DNA of 64,000 bases. Source: Microcebus murinus (taxonomy: Eukaryota > Chordata > Mammalia > Primates > Cheirogaleidae). This document shows, one piece after another, positions 43,440 through 56,241 of the stretch (positions are counted from its first letter, which is position 1; each line of letters begins with the position of its first letter). The position numbers and the translations under genes were made by a program. The stretch spans positions 56,820,001 to 56,884,000 of the forward strand of contig NC_134109.1 in assembly GCF_040939455.1 (NCBI RefSeq), read 5' to 3'. The notes beneath the pieces were generated by a model. That model saw only the letters and a list, made by a program, of their open reading frames with translations, was not told where the DNA came from and did not search any database.

Positions 43440-45350
43440 TTATGCAATGAATATTTATTAAGCACCTACAACAATCTTAAGGTATTCGAGGTGACTAGTA
43501 GAAAAACACACATCAATGTCTTCCCCTCAGGAAGCTTATATTTTAAGATAAAATAGACAAAAATAAAACAAATAAAAAATTATGTGGCATGTTAGAAGGT
43601 GATAAATAATATAGAGGGAAGAGGGATAGGAGGGTGGAGACTGCAATTCATGTAAGGAGCTAGGTAAGACCTCAATGAGAAGGAGACCTAGAAGAAATGA
43701 GGGAGTGAATCAAGCAGAGCTACTTGGAGAATTCTTAGAAGAAGGAACTCTACATGTAAAAGTCCTGAGACAGAGTTCTGTTGAGTTCCAGGAAGAGCAA
43801 TGAGGTCACTGTGGGTGGAGTGAAGAGACCATGAGAGAAGGTGGTATATGAGGTCCACTGTGGGTAAGAAATGGGCTAGGTGGTGCAAAGCCCTGTAGGC
43901 CATTGTAAGGGCTTTGGCTTTCACTCTCAGAGATGTGAAGCCATCAGAAAACTTCAGAACAGAGAATTAATATGACATTTCAAACGGATCGTTTTTGCTG
44001 CTATGCTGAAAATTGTCTGAAGAGGAGCAAGAGTGGGAGCAGAGAGACTAGTTAAGAGGCTACTGCCACAATCCAGGCAATCCAGAGTGGCAGGAGGGGA
44101 GGCAGCAAAAAGCGGTCACATACTGGATGTATTTTGAAGGCATGGTTGATAGGATTTGCTGACACACTGGAAACACTGTGAGAGAAAGAGAAGTGTTGGA
44201 ATGATCAAACATTGGATTGAATGGTAGTCACTGTAAGTTGAAGAACATATACACTGAATACAAAAGGATTTCAGAGACTGGAGGCGAATGTTGGCCCCAG
44301 CTCCCAAGGAAACTATATTTCCTGTAGGAAATAGGATGTCATTTATCCAAATCAATCAGTTAACTAGTCACCTAGTTAGAGGAAATATTTAAATGATCAA
44401 TTTAGAGACACAATTTTTCATTTTGAACATAGAGGTACTTTTAGAATATCCAAGAAAAGCTGTCTAGTAGCTTAGAAGCTACAGCTGTCTCTGTAGCTTA
44501 GAAGAAGAGAGATATATTTGTTAGTGGAATGCCACACTCTCAGTTTCCTGTTGATGACTACTATTCTGTATGTGAAATTGGAAACAGTAGGTTCTGCTGA
44601 AATGAAAAGGGAAGTGGTGGGGCAGATGCAGGAGAAGAGAGTCAAGAGAGCACAGTTGATACAAGTTCAATCAATGAAATGTGGAGGAGAGCTGTGAAGA
44701 GAGCTTATATATCACCCTAAGGTTGGAGATCACAGATTTGTGATGAGATGGATCCACCTTCTTGTATGAGTTGTTTTCCAAAGTTCATCTGTTTAGCTAC
44801 AAGAGTAGAAAAAGTAGAAAGTTTAACTGAAACAGGGTTATAGTATCTCCAGATGACAGAACAAGGAATAGAGTATGTGAGAATGTAGCAAATGAAATAC
44901 TAAAATTATGGATGATGAAACCTTGCCTATACAACAAGGAGTAAAGCTGGTAGGGAACTGATTAATTGAGAGGAAAAAAAGGGGTGAAAAGACAGGATGT
45001 ATCAATGAGGTCAAAGAATAGGTGTAGTGTTAGTAAGAACATGAAAGAAATGAAAGGATGCAGGGTTATCGACAGAAGAAAGGATGTAGGTGTTTAAGAC
45101 TTCAAAAGTGGAAGAGACTTAGAAAAGGCCATGTCTACAGCATGATTTTGAGTGACTGGAATTGAGTACAAGCAAAAGTCATTGCCAAGGTCATAGAGGG
45201 ATTCATTACACGGTGAATGAATCTAAAAGCATAGGTGAGTGGGGGGTGGAGCAAAGATGAAGACTTAGCCAAATCCCCAAGTCCTTAATGATCACTGAGG
45301 AGTGGTTATGCAAGATCCTTGAGGATCTTGAAGATGAAATCCTATCTATG
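43440..45350 (-). repeat. Long L2 LINE relic, antisense
   Basis: On the plus strand the order is the exact reverse of L2: tail (GAATATTTATTAAGCACCTAC), then 3' UTR, then CAGACTAGT-type coding text such as GGCCATTGTAAGGGCTTTGGC, GAAGCCATCAGAAAACTTC, GGAGCAGAGAGACTAGTTAAG, TATTTTGAAGGCATGGTTGATA and so on toward the 5' part. About 1.9 kb, near the upper end for L2 copies. The right third is weaker. All frames are broken. Confidence 0.75.
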
Positions 45351-45517
45351 CTTTTAATTTTAATTCAAAGAAATTGTAAACCAGTTCCTTTCAGGTCAGG
45401 CTGGTGGAGTAGACATAATATGTTTTTTCTTGGCCACTCCCCATATGCTGGGAAGGCTTTGATCTGTAAAACTTTCTCTTTTCTTTTTTTACTTCAACTA
45501 AGCATTGCAAAATGAGC

Positions 45518-45534
45518 AAAAAAAAAAAAAAAAA
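45518..45534 (+). repeat. Poly(A) run
   Basis: About 17 A in a row after a GAGC. No AATAAA just upstream. The source is unclear. Confidence 0.85.
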
Positions 45535-46540
45535 TGCATTCACTTTCCTTTTAAATTACAATCAGTTTAGCAATTTGGAAACACTATTAGCAAAATTTAA
45601 AAGCCATTTTTCAAAGTGACAGAAATATGTACAGCATTGTACATGTTATAAAATTCTGATTTATTTTCCATGTTCCCTATTTACCTCAATGTGTTTCTAA
45701 TTCACTAAACAAGCATTCCTTTTTGTTCTTGTACATAATTTCTGTCTCTCCTTTTATTTCATATAATAAAACTTTCAGGTCACTTGAAATAGGTTCCTAA
45801 ATTCAGAGAAAAATGTTTTCCTGAGGTTTAAAAATATGATGAAAGAAGGGGAAATGCCATGTGAAAGCCAGGAAAAAAACTGAGAATGAACATTAACTGT
45901 AAGCCTGCCATGACTCTTTATGAATGAGTGTTTTGTGTAAAAAACTAAAAATAGCTGGTGCTTTGGCCACCTGCAATCAGCAAATGTAAAATATGTAAGA
46001 TAGTGAAATCACAAGTTTGCCAGAGGGAAAGGATGCTCAAACATTGTGGGAGTGTTTGTGGATTGCTTTTTAAAAGTGTGTTGGTTGCCGTCAGGTGAGG
46101 GAACACAGGCAGCGTAATTCAGCTTTCTAAAGCCTCTGGCCACACAATATACAGCGTGTATATCTCACCTCTCATAGTTAGTTGATGCTTATTTCCTTTA
46201 ACCCCCAAACTACAAGTTTCTGATCCAGAACCCTTCTGGATAAAGGGAATTGAAGAGGTTTCTGTGTCCAATTTTGTTTTGCGTCTCTAAATTGCATTCT
46301 TCCTTCTTGTACATCTTGGTTGTTTTCATGCCTTAAGGTGTGAGTGACTGAGAAGTCCTAGTAATCCTCACCCACCCCATGACCTGGGAGTGCTGTTGCC
46401 GGTGTGCCCCACTGGCGGTTTTGCCATCAAAACATTAGCCAAAGTTCATTTCAGCATAGCCTTTAGAAGTTGATTATGGAAACAGCATACTTCTGCAATC
46501 TGTTCTTTCTCTTTTTATTCCATTTGGGTTATCAAGATAA
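45535..46540. other. Intergenic DNA, nothing recognised
   Basis: No feature seen. Confidence 0.4.
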
Positions 46541-46544
46541 CTTA

Positions 46545-47125
46545 CCTGCATGTTTCTCCCAATTCCAGTTTCTCTTTGCTTCAATCCAGCCTGCACCACT
46601 GCCAGGTTACTCTTTCAAAAGGACTTGTCTCCTCAGGTAATTTCTCTGCTCTAAACATTTCTAAGGCTCAAGATGATCAAGAGAGCAAAAAAAAATACTT
46701 CTTATTTTTGACAAGGCTTCCCACAATACCTCCAGCAATCCTACCCCTAGTCCAGCTAAGCTGCCACACATATCCCCACACTTCTCTCCTCCATGACTTT
46801 GTTTACCCTCTACCTAGGTCACTTAACTTCACATGTCCACTTGCCAAGGTCAGCTGGTCCTTCAACATCATCTGCTAGTGCTACCAATTCCATAAGGTTT
46901 TCCAGATCTCCCCGGATGGCAATATTCTCTCCTGGCCCTATATCATTTTATTCAAACCTCTGTTATAACACCTATTATTTTTTAGATTCATGTGTACAAA
47001 TAATATTTTCCCCTGCTGATTATAAAATAATGAGGGCAAAATTCATGTTTGATTTATCTCCAAGTATTCAAAGTATTTTATACATATTTAGTATTTGGTA
47101 AATTCATGGGATGAAATGATGAGTG
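46545..47125 (+). repeat. L2 LINE 3' region
   Basis: CTTTGCTTCAATCCAGCCTG, then AAGGCTCAAGATGATCAA, CCTCCATGACTTTGTTTACC, TCATGTGTACAAATAATATTTT and TTTAGTATTTGGTAAATTCA follow the order of the last L2 coding part and 3' UTR. A 100-residue and a 102-residue frame in it are LINE shadows. Confidence 0.75.
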
Positions 47126-47741
47126 CATAGTAAGAAATGTTCACTCCCTAGCAGATCTCAGGTCTTCCCTTGATCTTTATTCTTTTCTCTTTTGTTTACT
47201 AATTTTTCATCTATAAGCACTCATTTCTGGACCTGCTTTTCCCTGACTTTGGTAACCTCTTTCAGTTGTTTTCTAGAGAAAGCATTGGAGAGTTGGATAG
47301 AGATTCTAGAATAAGGGTTTTAAAACTAAAATTGATGCAAACATATGTGAGTATGCACATGTGCATACATGTGTGTGCATGCTCATGGGAAAGGTTCTGG
47401 AGCTATCAATAGGGACTGAGATTTCACAAGTGTAGAGCCACTACTCTGTAGAATCTTTAGATTCTCAGTGCCGGACAGACATGCTTTTTTAAGGAAAGCA
47501 AATTCTATGTGAACTCTGTCCCCACATACATCTGAAAAAGTGACAGGACTTAGACATACCCTGGAAATGAGTGCTTCCCTTCATAGAAAATCAAATAAAA
47601 ATTGCGTAATATGAAACTTATTCATGAGACAGATTACAATGGAAATAATTTAAATAGTCACACAGTGACAACACTCAGCTGCTAATGACACTGAATAATA
47701 TTTTCATCTTTATTTCCCACAGAAATTACCTTATGAAATGT
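47126..47741. other. Intergenic DNA, nothing recognised
   Basis: No feature seen. Confidence 0.4.
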
Positions 47742-48430
47742 ACTAGTCAGAGTTCTCCAGGGAAACAAAACCAATAGGATGTATATATAGAGAAAGAGAT
47801 ATATGATAAGGAATTGGCTCATATGATTACAGAGGCTGAGAAGTTCCAAGATCTGCAGGTGGCAAGCTAGAGACCAGGAGAGCTGATGGTGTAGTTCCCA
47901 TCTGAGTCCAAAGGCCTGAGAAGCAGGAGGTGTTTTTTTCAAAATATCGGAATAAGAGCTATGTCCTGGTGTCTCATGAAGTAGTAGAAATTCTAGTTTT
48001 GCAGGAGAGATAGGTGTGGGCAGAGGGAAAACTATCTAGCACAAATCATGGTTATATATTTTGGCCTAAATGCTAGAACAACACTAAATATAGTTTGTGT
48101 ATGTTGTAGTCCAAAAGCTGGCAGGTTCAAACCCTGGAAGAGCCAGTGTTTGAGTTCAAAAACAGCAAAAGACTAATATCTCTGTTCTAAGTGATCAGAG
48201 GCAGGAGGAATTCTCTCTTCCCTTAGTCTTCTGTTTTCTCAGGTCTTCAGTCCATTGGCTGAGGGGCACTCAAACTATAATAGGAAAGGCAATATGTTTT
48301 ACTCAGACCAGTGATTCAAATGTTAAATTCATCCAGAGACACCCTCACAGACAAATCCAGAATAATGTTTAACCAAATATCTGGGCACCTAATGGCCCAG
48401 TTAAGTTGACATATAAAATAACAATCACAC
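47742..48430. repeat. Old interspersed repeat, interrupted
   Basis: Left part: CAGAGTTCTCCAGGGAAACA, GGAATTGGCTCATATGATTA, GAGAGCTGATGGTGTAGTTC, AAAGGCCTGAGAAGCAGGAG. Right part: CAGTCCATTGGCTGAGGGGC, ATTCATCCAGAGACACCC, AACCAAATATCTGGGCACCT, CCAGTTAAGTTGACATATAA. The two halves belong to one common mammalian repeat that I cannot name. About 47932-48100 is foreign to it (next entry). Confidence 0.65.
47935..48090. repeat. Unassigned repeat, copy A, inserted in the repeat above
   Basis: About 150 bp, from TTTTTCAAAATATCGGAATA to TAGAACAACACTAAATATAG, shares roughly three quarters of its bases with 52578-52735. It starts with a T-run right where the host repeat is broken. Read on the minus strand the T-run would be an A-tail, as in a retroposed sequence. 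Confidence 0.6.
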
Positions 48431-48659
48431 ATAAGAAGGACACATGAGTATCTTGCTTAGTACGAAAAGTGTTACTTAAGAATCACAGGGTAAATTGACT
48501 AATTTTTGATAATTGACTTGTTTTAAATCCATTTAGAAACTTATTATTGTATTTTTTAAATACTATGAAAAATAATCTTGTTAAATAAATTCCCAAGGTT
48601 ACTTCAGGGCCACTTACTGATGGAAAAGATAAACCCTGTAGCCTAATAAATATGAATTT
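48431..48659. other. Intergenic DNA, nothing recognised
   Basis: No feature seen. Confidence 0.4.
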
Positions 48660-48830
48660 ACAACCCTGACTCTTCCTAGACTTAATAATTATGTAACCTT
48701 AGGTATTTTACTTAGTATCAGTTGGCCCAACTTTATTTGTAAAATTGAGATGATAATAATAAGCCCTCCATACAACTGATTTAGGATTAAATGAGAGAAT
48801 GTGTGTTTCTCATACACAAGAAATATATAG
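48660..48830 (-). repeat. MIR SINE, antisense
   Basis: CAACCCTGACTCTTCCTAGA, TTATGTAACCTTAGGTATTT, CAACTTTATTTGTAAAATTG and ATTTAGGATTAAATGAGAGA are MIR landmarks in minus orientation. Confidence 0.8.
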
Positions 48831-49426
48831 TAAATGTAACTTCCTTATCTCCCAATAGTTCTCATGCTCTGTCCTATTCTAGAATTATAAGGCATAGATC
48901 TTAAATTTTAGAACAAATTCAAATGCCATATTCATCAACATTATTTACCTTAGATTTTGAGTAGGAGCTCGAAACATAATGCTCTTGCATAAAATTAAGT
49001 GTCACTCATAATTTTTAAATAATATTCTTTTTCTTATAAACATCTTAGCTTCAAATTGAGTTTGTATAAGTATAGAATGCAAGACAATGATATCTAAGTC
49101 TATTGTCATCTATTATTTTTAAGTCTGTCTTGGAAACCTCTCTTTTTAGTTAGGTCAGGGGGGATTCCATCAGTATTATGGGCTGAGAATGTTTCACTAT
49201 TAAATCATTTTAATTTTAATATTTCTTCATCTAAAGTGGATTCCATATCATGTGCTCACTGTATCATATTCACTTAATAACAAATAGCATGTAGTAAGGT
49301 TCAAGGATTGTACTCAATATCTACTCTGAAGCAAATTCAATATAAAGTCTCTACTTTTTTATTTTTTTTAGGGAAGAGAAAATATTTTTATTATTCATTA
49401 AGTGGAAGTGGATCATCATAGAGGTC
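48831..49426. other. Intergenic DNA, nothing recognised
   Basis: AT-rich, no feature seen. Confidence 0.4.
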
Positions 49427-51000
49427 TTTTTATTTTTATTATTTTTTTTTTATTTTAGCATATTACAAGGGTACTGTTTAGGTTGCATATATTGCCTTTG
49501 CCCCACCCAAGTCAGAGCTTCAAGCATGTCCATCCTCCATACTGTGAGCATTGCACCCAGGTGTAAATATATCCATTTCCTCCTTCCCCCTCCCACCAGC
49601 CTGACAGCCAATGAAAGTTACTGCTATATGTACATATAAGTGTTGATCAATTAACACCAATTTGATGGTGAGTACATGTGGTGCTTGTTTTTCCATACTT
49701 GTGATACTTCACTTTGTAGAATGGGCTCTAGCTATATCCAGGATAATAGAAGAGGTGCCATATCACCACTGTTTTTTTGTGACTGAGTAGTCCTCCATGG
49801 TATACATATACCACATTTTATTAATCCACTCATGTATTGCTGGGCACTTGGGTTGTTTCCACATCTTTGCAATTATAAATTGTACTGCTATAAACATTAT
49901 AGTACTGATGTCTTTCTTATAGAATGTCTTTTTTTTCCTTTGGGTAGATACCCAGTAATGGGATTGCTGGGTCAAATGGTAGTACTACTTGTAGGTCTTT
50001 GATGTACCCCCATATTACTTTCCATAGAGGTTGTACTAGTTTGCAGTGCCACCAGGAGTGTATGAGTGTTCCTATCTTTCCACATGCATGCCAAATTTAT
50101 TGTTTTGTGACTTTTTTATAAAAGCCATTCTCACTGGAGTTAAGTGATATCTCATTGTGGTTTCGATGTGCACTTCCCTGATGATTAGAGATGTTGAGCA
50201 TTTTTCATATGTTTGTTGGTCATTAGTCTGTCTTCATTTGAAAAGTTTCTGTTCATGTCTTTGCTCACTTTTTAATGGGATTGTTTGATTTTTTTCTTGT
50301 TGATTTTCCTGAGTTCTATATAGATTCTAGTTATCAGCCCTTTATCAAACTTTTAGCATGCAAATATTTTCTCCCATTCTGTAGATTGTCTGTTTGCTCT
50401 CATGATAGTTTTCTTGGTTGTGTAGAAGCTTTTTAATTTGATCAGGTCCCATTTATTTTTGTTTTTGCTGTGATTGCCTTTGGAGTCTTCTTCATAAATT
50501 CTTTCCCTAGGCCAATGTTTTTCCAACACTTTATTCTAGAATTCTGATAGTTTCCTGCTTTAGATTTAAGTCTGTTATCCACCGTGAGTTGACTTTTGTG
50601 AGAAGTGAGAGGTGCAGATCCTGTTTCAGTCTTCTATATGTGGCTATCCAATTTTCCCAGCACTATTTATTGAATAAGGATTCTTTTCCTCAGTGTATGT
50701 TTTTGCCTGCTTTGTCAAAGATCAGATGGCCATATGAGGATGATTTTATATCACAGTCCTGTTCTATTGGTCTATGTCTCTGTTCTTGTGCCAATGACAT
50801 GCTGTTTTAGTTACTATGGACTTGTAGTAAAGTTTGAAGTCTGGTAGACTGATGCCTCCCAATTTGTTCTTTTTGCTTAAGATTGCTTTTGCTATATGGA
50901 GTCTTCTCTGGTTCCATATGAAGTTTAGAATTATTTTTCTAGATCTGTGAAAAGTGACATTGGTATTCTAATAGGGATTGCATTGAATCTGCAGTAAACC
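49427..51000 (-). mobile_element. L1, 3' part of a 5'-inverted insertion
   Basis: Starts with a poly-T (A-tail complement) at about 49439-49455, followed by the L1 3' UTR and then the end of ORF2 in antisense: AGATACCCAGTAATGGGATT, TTGCTGGGTCAAATGGTAGT, GTGCACTTCCCTGATGATTA, ACTTGTAGTAAAGTTTGAAG. At 51000/51001 the orientation flips. Frames are broken by stops. This is the same strepsirrhine L1 lineage as the 14-kb copy. Confidence 0.9.
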
Positions 51001-51721
51001 GAAGACCGTATGATACTCTCAATAGATGCAGAAAAAACATTCAACAAATTTAGCACCCTTTTATGATAAGAATGCTTAACAAAATATAGGCATAGATGGG
51101 ACTTACCTAAAAATGATAACAGTCATATATGACAAACCCACAGCCAACATCATACTGAATGGAAAAAAATTGAAAGCATTCCCACTTAGAACTGGAACCA
51201 GACAAGGTTGCCCTCTATGACTGCTTCTATTCAATATAGTGCTAGAGGTCTTAGCCAGAGCAATCGGACAAGAGAAAGAAATCAAGGTCATCCAAATAGG
51301 GCAGATGAGGTCAAACTATCACTCTTTGCTAATGATATGATCTTGTATCTATAAAACCCCCAACATTTTGCCATGAAACTATTGGAATTGATAAACAAAT
51401 TCAGCAAACTCTCAGGTTATAAAATCAATGTACACAACTCAGTAGCATTCCTATACACCAACAACAGTCAAACTAAGAACCAAATCAAAGACTCAATACC
51501 CTTCACAATAGCAACAAAGAAAATAAAATACCTAGGAATATATTTAACTAAGGAGGTGGAAAAACCTCTACAGGGAGAATTATGAAACACTGAGGAAGAA
51601 AATAGCAGAGGACGTAAACAGGTGGAAAGCCATGCCATGCTCATGGATCAGCAGAATCAATATTGTTAAAATGTCTATACTACCCAAAGTGATCTACAGA
51701 TTCAATGAAATTTTTATTTTT
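51001..51721 (+). mobile_element. L1, 5' part of the same insertion, inverted
   Basis: L1 ORF2 in plus orientation. The reverse-transcriptase region can be read from ATGATACTCTCAATAGATGCAG to GATCTACAGATTCAATG. The FADD-type motif region is near 51320-51340 (CTCTTTGCTAATGATATGAT, with a changed first Asp codon). A frame of 70 residues at 51373-51585 continues the ORF2 thumb but is a fossil. Both arms stop at the same L1 position (CAGATTCAATG at 50981-50991 complement and at 51697-51707), as twin priming would leave. TTTTTATTTTT flanks at 49427-49437 and 51711-51721 may be the target-site duplication. Confidence 0.85.
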
Positions 51722-52574
51722 CAAACAGATCATTGAGAAAGGGATAAAACTTACATTTATTATGCATCTATAATGTGGCAAGCAACAATTAAGGCATTCA
51801 AATTCCAAGCTCATGTTCTTCCAATGGCATCAGGTTTCCTCAGAAAACAGAGATTGTCTGGTCTACCTGGGCAGATTATGTCTGGTGGTCCCCTTTGGTG
51901 GTAGCAGGAAAACATGGGACTCAAGTGTCCAATAAGAAGATGAGGAATCTGATGGAAGGGATCAAAAAGATGTTAGGAGAAGATAAATGTGATTTTCCTC
52001 TGGATTCCATCTAAGACCTAGTGAAGAAAGAAACCACTTTCTTAAAATAGGTTCTATGAAATGCTAAGTTGCAAAAGATACCCCATGGAAATAAGAATTC
52101 TGTAGTCAATTTGGAAATGCATCATACTATATCTCCCTCCTGAATGCAATTAACATATTAAATGCATACTAGCATATTGAAGGCTCTGAGTAGCAATAGA
52201 AGGGGAAAAACACCTGTGAGCCTTAAAAATTTCAATAGTCTCTAATCTTGTACTTGGAAACTATTTTGCTTGTAACTCATATTTTCTTCAGACAAAATAG
52301 ACTATATACAGTCAAATCTCTCATGAAAAGAAAGCTTAGTGCATTCCATGTTTCAAATTCCCACCTACAAACTGTTTGCATAATTCACCTCTTGATTATA
52401 CAAAGTCAAATTAATTGAAACTATTAAAACATTCCAAATATTTTAGAGTATGTTTTTGCTAGGAGACTATTACAAAAAAAGAGCATGTAGCTGAATACCT
52501 AAGGCTTCCTAAACCCACAAATTCTTCAATTGTTAACATACTTCAAGCAAAAGCTTTAAAAAGTCTTATTTTTC
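51722..52574. other. Intergenic DNA, nothing recognised
   Basis: No feature seen. Confidence 0.4.
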
Positions 52575-52577
52575 AAA

Positions 52578-52735
52578 GTGTCAGAGTATGATCTATGTTC
52601 TGGTGTCTAATGAAGTGGTAGAAATTCTGATTTTGCAGGAGAGATTGGTGTGGACAGAGGCAAAACAACAATTTCAGCACAAATCATGGTAATATCTTTT
52701 GGCTTAAATGCTGGAGCAACATCAAATTACTTACT
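52578..52735. repeat. Unassigned repeat, copy B
   Basis: Related to 47935-48090 over about 150 bp, same orientation, for example AGAAATTCTGATTTTGCAGGAG and AGCACAAATCATGGTAATAT. Read on the minus strand it has a short open stretch that ends in a stop, and a T-run lies at its left edge as in copy A. Confidence 0.6.
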
Positions 52736-52796
52736 ACAAAGCTAATGAACACATAACTAATGTCAGATTATACAGTTTCCATTAAAGCTGCTGGGT

Positions 52797-52822
52797 TTTT
52801 TTTTTTGTTGTTGTTGTTTTTT
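52797..52822 (+). repeat. T-rich / (GTT)n low complexity
   Basis: A T-run followed by four GTT units and another T-run. Confidence 0.9.
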
Positions 52823-55800
52823 GCTGTTTTAAACTCTACTGCCCAGATTTGTTCTACCTCCCTCATCCTTTCACCTAATCTTCCTCAGTTAGCTAACCCA
52901 AGGGAATAGAAGAAAGTGTTCAGCACAGGACACATTTTCACTTTAACTTTGTTCTACTGCTAAAGATGTTATAGCTTAGAGAAGCTACAGAAACAATGAT
53001 TGGCATAGTTTGACTTCCATCTGATACCCTCCTAAACAGAAGGCATTTATTGTCTGCTACAGAGTCAACCAGTCTAACATCTTAGAAGATATTCAATGTA
53101 TATTCATTGGAAGCAAGTCAAATGCTTTTTATAGATTATACTTTTGGAAAAGCCTTTGTAAAGCCAGCATCCTGGACAACATAACAGACAGTCTAGTAAC
53201 ATAATTGATAACATGCTCTTTTTTAAAGGTAAAATGTGATTTATCCTAAAGAACCAAAAGTAGTATCTTCCTCCCAGTCCGGTGACATATCAAGGGCAGG
53301 GAGTTGTTCATACTGGGTATAGGCACTAAGAGGGTGCATTGACTGCAGTTAATTTTAAAACAATAAGGCCAGCTTAAAGTTAGTCTGCTTTTTAATTATC
53401 ACCATGCATCATCAATGCTAAGCATTGTCCAGGATAAAATAACTACAATAAAAAAGTTTGTTGTTTAATGACAACCTCCAGGATGGACAGGAAGTCTAGT
53501 CTCAGGAATTGTGTGTGGATGCAGACTGGGCTGAGGCCACCTTCTTTGGATTCAGGGTTGCCCAAGGTGGAGGAGATGGAGAAAGGGCTAGAAGAGGATT
53601 ATCTAAGTGAGAGTTTCAGGTCTACTCAAGCAGCAGCTGGAGGAACCAAGCCTTTCTCCTCCACCAGCCGCCTCTCAGCCTACGTGCTCTTCCTGCCGCC
53701 CAGCCAAATAAGCCTGAGATGAGCAATCAGGAGAGTCTGAGTTGACACAGCGTTCATCAGGGCCAGCAACCTTAGAACTAACAACTTGGAGAAAGCAAAG
53801 TTTCAGCAGACTCCGTCTTCAAGAATGCTTTTTTACCAAACACATTTACTTTATCCACCTTCATAAATATTGTAAGTATTTTTTCATTAAGGTGTTCTTT
53901 CTTTGACATATTTCAAAAACTGGGGGCGAGGGAAACTTTTGAACTCTCTAATGCTTTCCTCCAAGTAAAAAATACATGTCAACTATGCTTTCAAATTTTT
54001 AAGCTGTCACTGATGGGGTATAATTTTCTATGTTCTGTTATCACTCAGACACAAGTTCCTAGCTAGCTGGCCGATTGTTATTTAAATCAAGCAAAATAAG
54101 TCAATCTAAGCTTATTACGTGTGCCTGCCCGATATTTAGTAAGTCCTCAACATATATTCAGTGCATTAATGAATAAATGAATGACATTGTGGACCAGACA
54201 CCAAAATTCAAAACAACTTATACAAGTCTAATTTGACATTGGGTTTCTGAAATTACCTTTTTTCTTTTAAAAGATTAATACAGAATAGGTAATACTTATG
54301 TTGCACACATGGCAAAATGTTTGAAAATTGAATTGTATCCTTCAAATTTGTGGTTTTTAAGTTCTATATTCTATGCATAGGAGAACCATAATAAGAAATA
54401 AAAGGAAAACAAAAGTATTAACCCTTGTATTTGAATAAAATGTGAACATTGACTTTATTACCAATACGGTAATATTGCAGCTCACCAAGTCATATTCCCT
54501 TGAATATAGTCCATTTTTTCATCACAGGCTGGAAATCCTAGAGAAATAGACATATTATTTTTTATTCTACTTAATCCACCCTCACAGGTTTCTTCCTTAC
54601 ATATATGTATTGCTGTCATTTGATCCTTAAAGCATAGCCTATTTTCGAGTAGTTGAACAAAATGCTTTTGTGTAAGAGGCAATACTCTGTACTTCAATAA
54701 CTCCTTTTTGATTATTATTATATGGCTACTTAATTATTTTTCCTGTTATAAAAATATCCATCAAGGATCCAGTCTTCTATTTATCAATAGACAACCAGTC
54801 GACACATAATGGTAATATAAATTGCCCTTTATTAATTTTATGCATAATTAAAATATTTTGTTTGAAAGTACCAAATTATAAAGACAAAAAAGGGTTGAAG
54901 CCAGAACCAATTTGAAAGTGGTAATAATTACCCTACCATTTTCATCTCAATTACATTAGAAAACTAACTACTCTTTTTTAAGATTTCATTAAATCAAGCT
55001 GTAAATGAAAAGCGAACAATGCTGAAGAATAATCTACTGTAATAATTGGTAGCAAGGAAGGAGAAAACCCCAGGAGAGGTTGCCAAATAATTTAACCATT
55101 TATGTGCGAATAGCCAATAGGAAATACATAGTATTCATACATTGAATCTTGTAAAATCAAGACCAAATCTTGCCCTATACTTCGTTTCTTTTTAAATATG
55201 GCAATAGCAACCTGAGGTTTGTTTTTGTACTTTTGTTATTGGTACTACAAAATGTAGATTCAGTTTAGGAATTTTCATATTAAATGAACTATGCAAAAAG
55301 ATCAATAAAGTTCAATTTTATAATGAAAATATTTGTTAACTATTTAGCTTTGGCTGAGACATTTAGCTTTGAGATGAGGAGTTGGTAAATATACTTTTAA
55401 TTGTTTAGCATAATTTGACTACTTTGGTCCATGTGTATAAAAATATAAGCTTCATGTGCTCATATAGAAATGTTAGACTTACTGAATCAAGTGATCAATC
55501 CCGGGAGAAGGTCAGCTATTTTGGGAATCTACATTAACATTTTAAAGTCACTAAGGGGTCATCAGAAAATTACAATAGAGCTTTTTGGAGAAGCTTGATG
55601 GCAGGTGACAAGCTCAGCATTCCTGCCTTTGGGCAAGCTCATGCCCTTAGTTCCCTTCATTTAAATTATTTCAGAAGCACTCATCCATTTATTTTCCATG
55701 CTTACACACTAGTGAAAAATTGAAGAATAAAAACTAGGACTCAATCCATGATGACATTCATTTATCCTCAGGTGAATTTTACATTTGCCCTTCTTTTAAG

Positions 55801-56240
55801 TTATACTGGCCTTCTTGTTCCCATGTGTATGGAATACATTGTTGTTCTTCCAGAGTTACAGGAATTCTTTCAGGTCAACAAGGTGACATTTCCAAAGCTA
55901 CAGTGACAATTTATTTAATGGTTCCCTGTCTGCCTGAAAGAGTCATTATATATGATTTTATTGTTCCTCCCTTTAACAGAATTTGGTCTGAGATTTTTGT
56001 TGTTTCATTCCAAAACAGAAAAATAGTTGACCATTTGTTACTGTTAACAAGGAAATACTACAATTAGCATGCAAATATTTTATTAAAAATAAATTTGAAA
56101 ATTTGGGGAAGAAATAACAAGTCTATGTTTGTAAAATCCTAAACTACAATGATCAGTTCTGTATATGTGGTTCAAAATGTTTCTTGGCAATGCCAAATAA
56201 AAACAATAATAATAAATTACCAGGCTATGCTCATAAATAT
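52823..56240. other. Intergenic DNA, mostly unique
   Basis: No gene. A short L2 tail is likely at about 54120-54185 (TATTTAGTAAGTCCTCAACA, then GAATAAATGAATGA). Frames of 64-84 residues have no signature. Confidence 0.4.
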
Positions 56241-56241
56241 T

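Noticed and set aside
51373..51585. 70-residue plus-strand frame resembling reverse transcriptase
   Set aside because: A fragment of L1 ORF2 inside the inverted insertion, with stops on both sides. It is not an independent gene.
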